From Nocardioides currus (GTDB taxonomy: Bacteria > Actinomycetota > Actinomycetes > Propionibacteriales > Nocardioidaceae): a DNA stretch of 64,000 nucleotides. The DNA lies in NCBI RefSeq assembly GCF_003057875.1, contig NZ_PYXZ01000009.1, positions 62,001 through 126,000 of the forward strand. Reading direction: 5' to 3'. The first letter of the stretch is position 1. Each line of letters opens with the position of its first letter. Under the pieces are notes generated by a model that was not told the DNA's origin, made no database searches, and worked only from the letters and a program-made list of their open reading frames with translations. Positions 56,853 through 64,000 of this stretch are shown one piece after another. The position numbers were made by a program, and so were the translations under genes.

Positions 56853-58562
56853 TCAGCGGATGGTGCCGACCTTGACCTTGACCGTCTTGCTGGTGGCGCC
56901 GGAGGTGGCGGTCACCTTGACGGAGATCTTCTTGCCCTTGAGGTCGCGGGTGACCTTGAGCTTGGACTTCGTGGCCTTCTTGATCTTCTTCGCGCCCGCG
57001 AACCACTGGATCTTGTAGGAGACCGATGCGCGCGAGACGAGCGCCTTGAAGCTCTTGAGCTTCAGGGTCGAGCCGACCTTGAGCGCACCGGCGACGTCGA
57101 TCTTCTTCGAGAACGAGATGACGGGCGCCGGGGGCGTCACGACCGGCGGGGTGACCACCGGCGGGGCCGGGGGCGTCACGACGGGCGGGGCCGGCGCGGC
57201 GACGATGGGGCCGACCACGGTCGACATGTTGGTGCGGTCCTGGTAGCCCGGCGCGGAGGCGTCGACGATGACGACGAGGCTCTTGCCCAGGTCGGTGGCC
57301 GTCGGGACGTACGTCGAGGCGTTGGCGCCGGCAATGGGGCCCTCGTCGTTCCACCACTGGTAGGCCGCGGTGATCTCGGAGTCGGGAGCGTTCCACGTGC
57401 CCTTGGTGACGGTGAGGGTGCTGCCGACCTGCGGCGTGCCGCTGATCTGCGGGATGGTGACGCCCTCGAGGAACGGCAGCGGGTCGTGCTCGCCGGCGAC
57501 GAGCTTGGCGTCGATCGCCGAGACGTCCTGGTCCTCGGAGACGACGATGTCGTCCGCCTCGTCGATGTCGGCCTTGTTGTTCCAGGCCTCGTAGAGGTAC
57601 TGGGTGTCGGACACCTCGTGGCCGAACTCCACGCGGTAGGTGCCGGCGCCGAGCCCCTTCAGCGTGTAGTGCCCCGACGCGTCCGTCGTCGCGTACGCGA
57701 TGCTGTCCCAGCCATCAGCACCGTGGACGCTGGCGCGCACGTCGGCGCCGGCGATCGGAGCGTTGCTCACGTCGGTGACGGTGCCGGAGACGCTCGAGGG
57801 CAGGGCCAGGGTGGCGTTGATGCCGCCCGTGGTCGCACCCGTGCCGACCGTGACGTCCTGCGCGGCCTGGACGGTGAGCTGGTCGCGGTAGTACTCGCTG
57901 GCGAAGCGGGGCTCGTTGAACGGCGGGGCCACCTGGTGAGCGGGGCGCGGCGGCGGGAACCCGCTGTCCTCATAACCGACGCGGTAGGTCCCGGCGGGGA
58001 GCCCGCCGACGTCGTAGGAGCCGTCGGGCTCGACCCACGCCCCGCTGGCAAAGCGCCACCACGTGTCGCCGTCGACGGTCTCGGTCGCGGCGTAGACCGA
58101 GACCTGCACGCCCGAAGCGGACTGGCCGGCAGGGACGCTGACGGTGCCGGCCACGTGGCTGGCCGGGGTGAGCGCGACGTCGATGTCGCGGTCACCGTCG
58201 AGCACGACGGTGTCGGCCTGCTCCACCGTCGGCGCGTCGTCGTAGTACTCCCCGAGGTAGTGGCCGCTCTCGTAGTCCTGGAACTCGAAGCGGTAGTCAC
58301 CGGGGGGCAGGGCGAGCGAGTAGTCGCCGTCGACGTCGGTGATGCCGGAGGCACTCTCGAGGTCGACGTAGTCCCACTCTCCATCCACCTCCTGGAGCGT
58401 GCTGACGTACACCCGGTCGACGGGCGCGGCGGCGAGACCGGTCACGGTGCCCGAGACCGTCCACAGCTCGACGGCGTGGGCAGCGGGCACGATGCCGAAG
58501 ACGCTGGTGGCCACCGCGGCGGCCAGGAGCGCGCCGGCGGGGCGGCGCAGACGAGAGTTCAC
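56853..58562 (-). CDS. Large secreted protein with Cna-B-like repeats
   Basis: 569 residues. Signal peptide about 1-30 (RRPAGALLAAAVATSVFGIVPAAHA). Three carboxypeptidase-regulatory/Cna-B-like modules follow at ~33-120, 125-240 and 250-360 (GDYSLALPPGDYRFEF, GSYDVGGLPAGTYRVGY, GHYTLKGLGAGTYRVEF). Then an Ig-like module (GTPQVGSTLTVTKGTW ... YQWWNDEGP), a proline/valine linker (repeats of APPVVTP), and a lysine-rich terminal domain. No LPXTG or membrane anchor, so it is released or bound by charge. GTG start, GGAG six bases upstream. Role probably surface or matrix. Confidence 0.85.
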   Translation of the reverse strand: MNSRLRRPAGALLAAAVATSVFGIVPAAHAVELWTVSGTVTGLAAAPVDRVYVSTLQEVDGEWDYVDLESASGITDVDGDYSLALPPGDYRFEFQDYESGHYLGEYYDDAPTVEQADTVVLDGDRDIDVALTPASHVAGTVSVPAGQSASGVQVSVYAATETVDGDTWWRFASGAWVEPDGSYDVGGLPAGTYRVGYEDSGFPPPRPAHQVAPPFNEPRFASEYYRDQLTVQAAQDVTVGTGATTGGINATLALPSSVSGTVTDVSNAPIAGADVRASVHGADGWDSIAYATTDASGHYTLKGLGAGTYRVEFGHEVSDTQYLYEAWNNKADIDEADDIVVSEDQDVSAIDAKLVAGEHDPLPFLEGVTIPQISGTPQVGSTLTVTKGTWNAPDSEITAAYQWWNDEGPIAGANASTYVPTATDLGKSLVVIVDASAPGYQDRTNMSTVVGPIVAAPAPPVVTPPAPPVVTPPVVTPPAPVISFSKKIDVAGALKVGSTLKLKSFKALVSRASVSYKIQWFAGAKKIKKATKSKLKVTRDLKGKKISVKVTATSGATSKTVKVKVGTIR

Positions 58563-58698
58563 GAGAGACTCCGATGAGTGGATCGCCGCGCCGCGGAGGG
58601 ACGCAGTCCGATATCCGGACCGTAGGCGGGCCAGGCGGTGCCCGTGGGCGAACGGCGTCTAGACCACCCGTTCGGGTGCCTCGAACTACATCGCCGTC

Positions 58699-59091
58699 TC
58701 AGCCGACGGACCACTCCACCGCCGGCGGACGCAACCGCGCGCACCGCGGGAGGCCGGCCTCGTCGGTGAGGTCGACCCGGGCGACGACGACGTCGGCCTC
58801 GGGCGCGTCGGCGAGCATCAGCTTGGCGCGGCGGAACATCGTCGCGTCCGGCCCCTCCAGCCAGGTGAGGTAGACGAACCGCTCGCCGCGCTTGCCCTGG
58901 ACGACCGGGCCGTGGAAGTCGCGGACGTCGGCGCCGTACGACTCGGTGACCTCGACCTCCCACGTGGCGCTCGCGGCGTCGGCCGGCACCAGCTCGGCCG
59001 GCTCGCGTCGGACCTGGATGCCGACCTGGACGTCGCGGTGCGAGCCGGGGTCGCGTCCGGGCAGCGTGTGCCCCTCGATGCGGATCCTCAC
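58699..59091 (-). CDS. DUF5990 protein
   Basis: 130 residues, soluble, beta-rich. It starts VRIRIEGHTLPGRDPGSHRDVQVGIQ and continues GPVVQGKRGERFVYLTWLEGPD-type segments of DUF5990, ending PPAVEWSVG. No catalytic residues are known for this family. The GTG overlaps the rhodanese stop by four bases (GTGA), so the two are coupled. Confidence 0.82.
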   Translation of the reverse strand: MRIRIEGHTLPGRDPGSHRDVQVGIQVRREPAELVPADAASATWEVEVTESYGADVRDFHGPVVQGKRGERFVYLTWLEGPDATMFRRAKLMLADAPEADVVVARVDLTDEAGLPRCARLRPPAVEWSVG

Positions 59092-59911
59092 GAGGTCTCG
59101 ACCGCCCGCGCGGGGTCCGACACCCATCCCGACCAGCTGGCGGGGTAGAGCGCGGCGTCGACGCCGGCCACGGCGAGGGCCAGCAGGTCGTGGGTGGCGG
59201 TGACGCCGGACCCGCAGTAGACGGCGACGTCTGCTCCGGGTACGGCGCCCACGCCGGCGTAGAGGGCCCGGAGCTGGTCGGCGGGCAGGAACGTCCCGTC
59301 GGCGGCGAGGTTGCGGGAGGTGTCGATGTTGACCGCTCCCGGGATGTGTCCGGCGACCGGGTCGACCGGCTCTGTCTCGCCGCGGAAGCGCTCGGGGGCG
59401 CGGGCGTCGATCAGCACGCCGGCAGCCGGCACGGCGCCGGCGTCGACGACCGGGAGGGAGCCGCCCGTCCCGGTGAAGTCGCCCGGCGCCGGCGCGACGG
59501 CGTCCGTCGACACCTCGCCACCGCCGGCGACCCACGCCGACCACCCGCCGTCGAGGACGCGCACGTCCGGGTGCCCGTGGTCACGCAGCAGCCACCAGGC
59601 CCGCCCCGCCGCACGGCCCTGCCAGTCGTCGTACACCACGACCGGGACGTCGCTGCTGACGCCGGCTGCCCGCATCGCGGCGGTGAAGTCGTCCGAGCCG
59701 GGCAGCGGGTGCCGACCGTCCTCGCCGACCGGGTCACCGGGCGGTCCGGAGAGGCACGAGTCGAGGTCGACGTACGCCGCGGTGGGCACGTGTCCCCCGC
59801 GGCGAACTCATCCCCGCCGGGTGGTCCGCCCAGCCGGTAGCGGACGTCCAGCACGGTGACCCGGCCGAGCAGCGACACGAGCTCCGCGGCCGGGATCAGC
59901 GGTGAGGTCAC
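59088..59911 (-). pseudogene. Two-domain rhodanese (sulfurtransferase), frame-shifted as sequenced
   Basis: The N-terminal frame starts GTG at 59911 (VTSPLIPAAELVSLLGRVTVLDVRYRLGG) and reaches ...DEFAAG near 59795. The expected HVPTAAYVDLD then appears in a different frame from 59792 and runs to the stop at 59088, with the intact active site VYCGSGVTATHDLL. A run of five G with a following A (59793-59798) marks the break; one base fewer or two more than needed. If the frame were restored it would be a ~275-residue thiosulfate/3-mercaptopyruvate sulfurtransferase. True decay, programmed slippage and a sequencing error are all possible. Confidence 0.8.
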
Positions 59912-59917
59912 CCGGTC

Positions 59918-59923
59918 AACCTA
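59918..59923 (-). promoter_or_regulatory. -10 hexamer TAGGTT, leaderless start of rhodanese
   Basis: Minus-strand TAGGTT ends six bases before the GTG at 59911, divergent from thymidine kinase. It supports 59911 as the true start. Confidence 0.5.
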
Positions 59924-59940
59924 TGACAGGATCACGCCTC

Positions 59941-60594
59941 GTGGCTGAACTGCACTTCTTCACCGGCACCATGGACAGCGGCAAGTCGACCCTGGCCCTG
60001 CAGACCAACCACAACCACGCGGCACGGGGCCGGGTCGGGCGCATCTTCACCTCCCACGACCGGGCGGGGCAGGCCGTGCTGTCGAGCCGGCTCGGGCTGA
60101 CGCACGACGCCCTCGAGGTCCCCGAGGACTTCGACTTCTGGCGCTACGTCGTCACGTCGCTGACCGCGGGCGGCCGGATCGACTACCTGATCTGCGACGA
60201 GGCCCAGTTCTACACCGGCGAGCAGATCGACCAGCTCGCCAAGATCGTCGACGAGCTCCAGATCGACGTCTTCGCCTTCGGCATCCTCACCGACTTCCGC
60301 AGCCAGCTGTTCCCGGGCAGCAGCCGCCTGGTCGAGCTCGCCGACCGGATGAACGTCCTCCAGGTCGAGGCGCTGTGCTGGTGCGGCAAGCGGGCGACGC
60401 ACAACGCCCGCACCGAGAACGGCGTCATGGTCACCGAGGGCGACGTCGTCGTGGTCGGCGACGTCGAGGCCGCCGACGAGCCGCCGGCGCACGTCGCCTA
60501 CGAGGTGCTGTGCCGCCAGCACCACCGCCGTCGCCTCACGGCCGCGCGCGCCAAGGCGGTCTCGCTCGCCCCCGAGCCCCTCCCCTTCGGCTGA
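59941..60594 (+). CDS. tdk: Thymidine kinase
   Basis: Type II thymidine kinase, 217 residues; salvages thymidine to dTMP. P-loop GTMDSGKSTLAL at residues ~8-19, the DEAQF motif (LICDEAQFYT) and the lasso region with zinc cysteines CWCGKRAT and C-terminal CRQHH. GTG at 59941 is preceded by AGGA nine bases upstream; an ATG at 59923 in frame would add six residues. Confidence 0.95.
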   Translation: MAELHFFTGTMDSGKSTLALQTNHNHAARGRVGRIFTSHDRAGQAVLSSRLGLTHDALEVPEDFDFWRYVVTSLTAGGRIDYLICDEAQFYTGEQIDQLAKIVDELQIDVFAFGILTDFRSQLFPGSSRLVELADRMNVLQVEALCWCGKRATHNARTENGVMVTEGDVVVVGDVEAADEPPAHVAYEVLCRQHHRRRLTAARAKAVSLAPEPLPFG

Positions 60595-60604
60595 CGCACC
60601 CCGG

Positions 60605-61540
60605 TCAGGGCCGGCGCACGAGTCGACCGACGACCCGCAGCGGCGCCGTCGCCCGCCACGAGTGCGAGGCGTGCAGCTCGGCGAGCTGGTCGGCGAGGCT
60701 GGCCGCTTCGCGCTGGGCCCGCCGTGCCACGGCACGGGCGCTGCGGAGGTCGGGGGTGAGCGCCGCGGCCAGGGTGGCGGCCGGCGCCGCCGCTTGCCGG
60801 TGTCGCGGCGCGCCCTGCCCGTAGACGTCGACGGTGGTGCCGAAGAACTCGACGTCGCGCTTGCCGAGCAGGTCGGGTACGGCGCTGCGCAGGTGCTCGG
60901 CGTAGTCGCGCGCGGCCTCCGGCGTGTCCGCCAGGTAGAGCTTGTTGGGCGACAGGGCGAACGGGACCAGCCGCGGCTGGTCGAGCAGGTACGTCGCCGT
61001 GCCGGTCAGGACGCCGAGCCAGTGGCCGTTCAACATGTCGTCGAGGACCACGACGCCGCCCTCGCCCAGGCTGGCCTCCGCCAGCTCGAGGTCGTGGCGG
61101 GTGATCTCGGCGGTGTGGCCACCGTCGACCGAGAACATCCGGGGCCGGCCGAACACCTCTCGGGCGTCCTCGACCGACACGTCCAGGCTGGAGCGCGCCA
61201 CCACCGCGACCGGGACGCCGGGCGCCCACCGCTCCAGGTTGTCCTCGAACCGGCCGCGGTCGCCGCGCCCCGAGTGGTCGGTGTTCTGCTCCTGGTGCTC
61301 GAAGACGTCGAGCGCGACGGCTGATTCCCCCGGCCCGAGACCGTTGGCGAGCAGCAGGAACGAGCGCCCGTGGTGGACCCCGATCTCGGCCACCCCGCCT
61401 CCGAGCCCGAGGTCCAGCTGGTGCAGGAGCAGGTCGGCCATCAGCTCGGCCGACTCGGGCTCGAACCAGCCCTGGACCTCGGCCAGCCCCTGGTCGCGGT
61501 AACGGTCGAGCCGCTCGCGCACGTCCTCGAGCTGGTCCAC
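60605..61540 (-). CDS. SAM-dependent methyltransferase-like protein
   Basis: 311 residues. The first ~215 residues are a class I methyltransferase of Methyltransf_24 type: GGVAEIGVHHGRSFLLLANGL (motif I), ALDVFEHQEQNTDHSG, SVDGGHTAEITRHDLELAEASLGEGGVVVLDDM. The C-terminus is helical and ends SHSWRATAPLRVVGRLVRR, a motif often seen at the ends of cell-surface polysaccharide glycosyltransferases and methyltransferases. So a sugar or glycan substrate is plausible. GTG start. Confidence 0.85.
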   Translation of the reverse strand: MDQLEDVRERLDRYRDQGLAEVQGWFEPESAELMADLLLHQLDLGLGGGVAEIGVHHGRSFLLLANGLGPGESAVALDVFEHQEQNTDHSGRGDRGRFEDNLERWAPGVPVAVVARSSLDVSVEDAREVFGRPRMFSVDGGHTAEITRHDLELAEASLGEGGVVVLDDMLNGHWLGVLTGTATYLLDQPRLVPFALSPNKLYLADTPEAARDYAEHLRSAVPDLLGKRDVEFFGTTVDVYGQGAPRHRQAAAPAATLAAALTPDLRSARAVARRAQREAASLADQLAELHASHSWRATAPLRVVGRLVRRP

Positions 61541-61550
61541 GGGGCTCCCG

Positions 61551-61787
61551 TCAGTCGTCGGGCAGGGCGGCGAACGCCTTCTTGGAGTCGTTGTACCACC
61601 CGAGCGACCGCTTCGGGTGGCGCCACCGGCTCTTCATCTCGTCGCGCGCCGGGCCGTGCGCCGTGTCGCCGGCCCTGACGGCCTCCTTGAGGTGCCTGTC
61701 CTGCGAGTTGATGACGTCGTCGGCGGTCTCGCCGTGGTGCTCGAGGTCGCAGGGTCCGCCGAGCTGGCGGCACGTCATGGTCTTCAT
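61551..61787 (-). CDS. DUF1059 small protein
   Basis: 78 residues. MKTMTCRQLGGPCDLEHHGETADDVI is the DUF1059 signature with two cysteines and histidines that might bind a metal; it continues HGPARDEMKSRWRHPKRSLGWYNDSKKAF. ATG has GGAAGGA five bases upstream. Family role unknown. Confidence 0.88.
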   Translation of the reverse strand: MKTMTCRQLGGPCDLEHHGETADDVINSQDRHLKEAVRAGDTAHGPARDEMKSRWRHPKRSLGWYNDSKKAFAALPDD

Positions 61788-61868
61788 CGTGGTCCTTCCG
61801 TGGTCGTCCGCGCCCTCGACGAGCGCTCCCTGCCTCGTTGACGGATCCCGAGGACCGATCGTGACAGG

Positions 61869-63017
61869 TCAGCCGACGAGGATCGGGATCAGCATCTCCG
61901 CGGCGGTGAGCGAGCCGTGCATGCCGACCAGCGACTTCTCGTAGGGGAAGTCGGCGCTCGACACGATCGCGGCGTCGTCGTGGCACGCCACCATGACGTC
62001 GCCGACGCGGGGCAGGACACCGGGCGACACCTCGCCGAACCAGCCGCGCGCCACGGCGTCGTCGCGGGTCAGCACCAGCGCCCGCTCCCCCAGCACCTCG
62101 CGCCAGGTGGCGACCACCGAGTCGACCGCCCCGCGCGAGCAGTAGAGGTGGCGGAACCGCGCCTCGCCGCCGAGCAGGCTGACGCCGTCGCGCAGCTCGA
62201 CCACCTCGTCGACGTCGACCCGGGCGGCGACGGCCGAGTCGACCATGCCGTGGTCGGCCACCACCAGGAGCCGCACGGACGCCGGCAGCGCCTCGCGCAT
62301 CTGCTCCGCCTCCGCGTCGACCATCGCGAGCTGCTGCAGCCACTGGGTCGACGCGACGCCGAACTTGTGGCCGGTCCAGTCGAGGTCGGAGTCGTAGACG
62401 TAGGTCAGCGACGGGGTGTACGCCGCTGCGCCGACCATCGCCGCGATCCGCTCGCCGACGCGGTCGGCGCCGACGTAGGTCGCGCCCCGGTGGGCGGCGA
62501 CGGTGAGCCCGGACCCGTCGAACTCGCGCTTGTTGACGACCGTGACGTGCACGCCCGCCGCACCCAGTCGGGCGAACGCGGTCGGGTGGGGCTGCCAGTC
62601 GAGGGGGTCGACGTGCTTGTCCCACGTGAGGTGGTTGATCAGCCGGTCCGTGCCCGGGATCCGTGCGGTGTAGCCGATCAGCCCGTGCGCGCCGGGGACC
62701 AGACCGGTGCCGAGGGAGGTCAGGCTGGTGGCCGTCGTCGAGGGCACTCCCGCGGTGCCGACCGAGCCGCCCTCGGCCAGCGAGGCGAGGAACGGTGCGG
62801 CGTGGGCGTAGCGCCGCAGCAGCTCGGCCCCCAGTCCGTCGATGAGGAAGACGACGTACGCCCCGGCGTCGGGGAGCACGAGGCCGGAGGGTCCTGTCCC
62901 GTCGAGGACGTTGCCGACCCCGAGGGCCCGGGCCACGGCCGGCACGACGTCGCCGAGCGACCGGTCGCCGTACGCCGGCAGCGTGAACCCGTCGGGGCGC
63001 GGGTCGGGGTGACTCAT
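61869..63017 (-). CDS. Alkaline-phosphatase-superfamily phosphodiesterase / nucleotide pyrophosphatase-like
   Basis: 382 residues. The metal and nucleophile pattern of the NPP family is present: VVFLIDGLGAELL (Asp ligand), VPSTTATSLTSLGTGLVPGAHGL (Thr nucleophile region), TYVYDSDLDWTGHKFG and VVADHGMVD (DH ligands), YEKSLVGMHGSLTAAEMLIP with His. No signal peptide, so cytosolic. The ATG overlaps the DUF5998 stop by four bases. Substrate unknown. Confidence 0.9.
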   Translation of the reverse strand: MSHPDPRPDGFTLPAYGDRSLGDVVPAVARALGVGNVLDGTGPSGLVLPDAGAYVVFLIDGLGAELLRRYAHAAPFLASLAEGGSVGTAGVPSTTATSLTSLGTGLVPGAHGLIGYTARIPGTDRLINHLTWDKHVDPLDWQPHPTAFARLGAAGVHVTVVNKREFDGSGLTVAAHRGATYVGADRVGERIAAMVGAAAYTPSLTYVYDSDLDWTGHKFGVASTQWLQQLAMVDAEAEQMREALPASVRLLVVADHGMVDSAVAARVDVDEVVELRDGVSLLGGEARFRHLYCSRGAVDSVVATWREVLGERALVLTRDDAVARGWFGEVSPGVLPRVGDVMVACHDDAAIVSSADFPYEKSLVGMHGSLTAAEMLIPILVG

Positions 63018-63595
63018 CCTCGCGTCAGCGAGGACAGTGACTCGGCGAAGCCCAGGAGGCGGGCCACGGCCTCCCCGCCGTCGGCCGCGGCCGAGACACG
63101 GAGCGAGAAGTCGTCGCCGGCGAGGACGCCGGTGTAGCCGTGGTCGGCGTCGCACTCGGGGTCGGAGCAACCGGCGGGCTCGAGGTCGATGCGGCTCACG
63201 CCGCCCCAGCCGACCGTGAGCACGGCCTCGGCCGGCGTCGACGGGCCGGAGGTCGGGTTGGCGATCATCCGGGTCACGACCACCGACCGGATCGACGACA
63301 GCGACACCGCCTCGGTGGAGGTGGACGTGTAGGGGTCGGGCAGCAGGTCGTCGCCGGGGTGCTCGTCGGTGTGGGCCAGCACGAGCCGCGACGGCGTCAG
63401 CGCGGCCACGGTCAGGTGGCGGCGCACCTCGTCGCGGTCGAAGGTCGGCTCGTGGTGGAGGAAGAACGCCAGCAGCTCCTCGCCGCCGACCGCGGAGAAG
63501 ACCCCGTCGGAGACCACCTCGGGGTAGTAGCCGGTGTGCTCGATGGCTCGCCGGAGGTCCCCGATGGGCCCGGAGTCAGACGTCTTGCTGCGCAT
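63014..63595 (-). CDS. DUF5998 protein
   Basis: 193 residues, soluble. DLRRAIEHTGYYPEVVSDGVFSAVGGEELLAFFLHHEPTFDRDEVRRHLTVAALTPSRLVLAHTDEH and the metal-like GCSDPECDADHGYTG segment match DUF5998. A neighbour of a phosphodiesterase in several actinobacteria (Rv2712c region by memory). Function unknown. Confidence 0.87.
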   Translation of the reverse strand: MRSKTSDSGPIGDLRRAIEHTGYYPEVVSDGVFSAVGGEELLAFFLHHEPTFDRDEVRRHLTVAALTPSRLVLAHTDEHPGDDLLPDPYTSTSTEAVSLSSIRSVVVTRMIANPTSGPSTPAEAVLTVGWGGVSRIDLEPAGCSDPECDADHGYTGVLAGDDFSLRVSAAADGGEAVARLLGFAESLSSLTRG

Positions 63596-63624
63596 GCGGG
63601 CAGTCTGTCACGCGGCGCGGACCC

Positions 63625-64000
63625 TCAGTCGGGCAGCGTGTCGCCCGGCGGCGTCGAGAGCCGGCGCACGAACCAGTCGGACCGCGGGTCGATGACGGGC
63701 TCGATCCGGATCGCGCTGCCGAGCACGGCCGCCCCGTTCGCGCCCGCGAGCACGAGGGGCAGGTCGAGGGCGCGCACCTGCGGCAGGTCGTTCTGGATCT
63801 GGGCGACGCGCCGCACCAGTCGCTCGATCTCGGTGACGTCGACGATCTCGCTGCCGCGGTAGCCGAAGAGGATCGGCGAGGCCTTGATCTCCCGCACCAT
63901 GTCCTGCGCGTCGTGCTCGGCGAGCGGCGGGATCCGGAACGACCGGTCGCCCAGCAGCTCGGTCAGCGGCCCGCCGATCCCGAAGGACAGCACGGGTCCG
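63625..64000 (-). CDS. ADP-forming acyl-CoA synthetase / Pat-type acetyltransferase, C-terminal end only
   Basis: About 125 C-terminal residues: PVLSFGIGGPLTELLGDRSFRIPPL, DAQDMVREIKASPILFGYRGSEIVDVTEIERLVRRVAQIQNDLPQ, LVLAGANGAAVLGSAIRIEP. This is the ATP-grasp half of ADP-forming acetyl-CoA synthetase-like proteins. In actinobacteria this half is often fused to a GNAT domain (Pat, Rv0998-like protein acetylase), but the rest lies past the right edge, so the fusion is unproven. Confidence 0.85.
   Translation of the reverse strand, partial: GPVLSFGIGGPLTELLGDRSFRIPPLAEHDAQDMVREIKASPILFGYRGSEIVDVTEIERLVRRVAQIQNDLPQVRALDLPLVLAGANGAAVLGSAIRIEPVIDPRSDWFVRRLSTPPGDTLPD

Noticed and set aside
58563..58698. 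c-di-GMP (GEMM) riboswitch before the Cna-B-like gene
   Set aside because: The leader has GC-rich hairpins but not the conserved GEMM tetraloop/receptor and junction sequence.

Overview
The window is dense, very high-GC DNA with short intergenic gaps, many GTG starts and frequent 1- or 4-base overlaps between genes. The gene content is that of an actinomycete: PyrR-controlled pyr genes, SepH, a ferrochelatase with an iron-sulphur type cysteine cluster, a SigE-family ECF sigma factor, DUF3093/DUF3159/DUF3710/DUF4193 proteins, and a block that matches the gene order of Mycobacterium tuberculosis Rv2689c-Rv2701c. The mix fits Nocardioidaceae or a relative best, but this is an inference from gene content alone. 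No rRNA, tRNA, insertion sequence, prophage or CRISPR array was seen, and no gene-free stretch exceeds 300 bases.

Layout. 0-15.8 kb holds de novo pyrimidine synthesis in two minus-strand pieces: pyrR-pyrB-pyrC (12.8-15.5 kb) and carA-carB-pyrD (0-5.1 kb, pyrD running off the left edge). About 7.7 kb of unrelated genes separates them: a Nei-like glycosylase, an ABC-F ATPase, a YcaQ-like protein, a VOC protein, a phospholipase D-like protein, a flavoprotein and a DUF3060 secreted protein. Both pieces start with the same 41-base PyrR-type leader. A 104-bp tandem duplication carrying two strong hairpins per copy lies upstream of pyrR. 15.8-26.2 kb is fatty-acid/CoA metabolism: a thiolase divergent from fabG-maoC, a secreted M23 peptidase, tesB with a PAC2 protein, and fadA-fadB. 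26.3-39.2 kb holds an ECF sigma factor with its membrane partner, an amino-acid permease, dxs, sugar-lactone and Nudix enzymes, a small gene behind a perfect LexA box, and acnA with two candidate operators.

39.3-52.7 kb holds a UBP zinc-finger protein, an Xre regulator with a repeat-encoded tail, a coiled-coil membrane protein, and the conserved actinobacterial block: TRAM-type RNA methyltransferase, KimA-like permease, two TrkA/RCK proteins, DUF3159, OB-fold protein, DUF3710, dut, DUF3093, DUF4193, inositol monophosphatase, then hemH. 52.7-64 kb holds a sugar-lactone oxidase, a TRIC-family channel, sepH, a MOSC protein, a large secreted Cna-B-like protein, a frame-shifted rhodanese, thymidine kinase, a methyltransferase, a phosphodiesterase-like enzyme with DUF5998, and the C-terminal end of an ADP-forming acyl-CoA synthetase.

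Transcription signals are unusually readable. About seventeen genes have a TANNNT -10 hexamer ending 6-8 bases before the start codon and no Shine-Dalgarno, which predicts leaderless mRNAs. Operons are closely coupled by TGATG, ATGA or GTGA overlaps.
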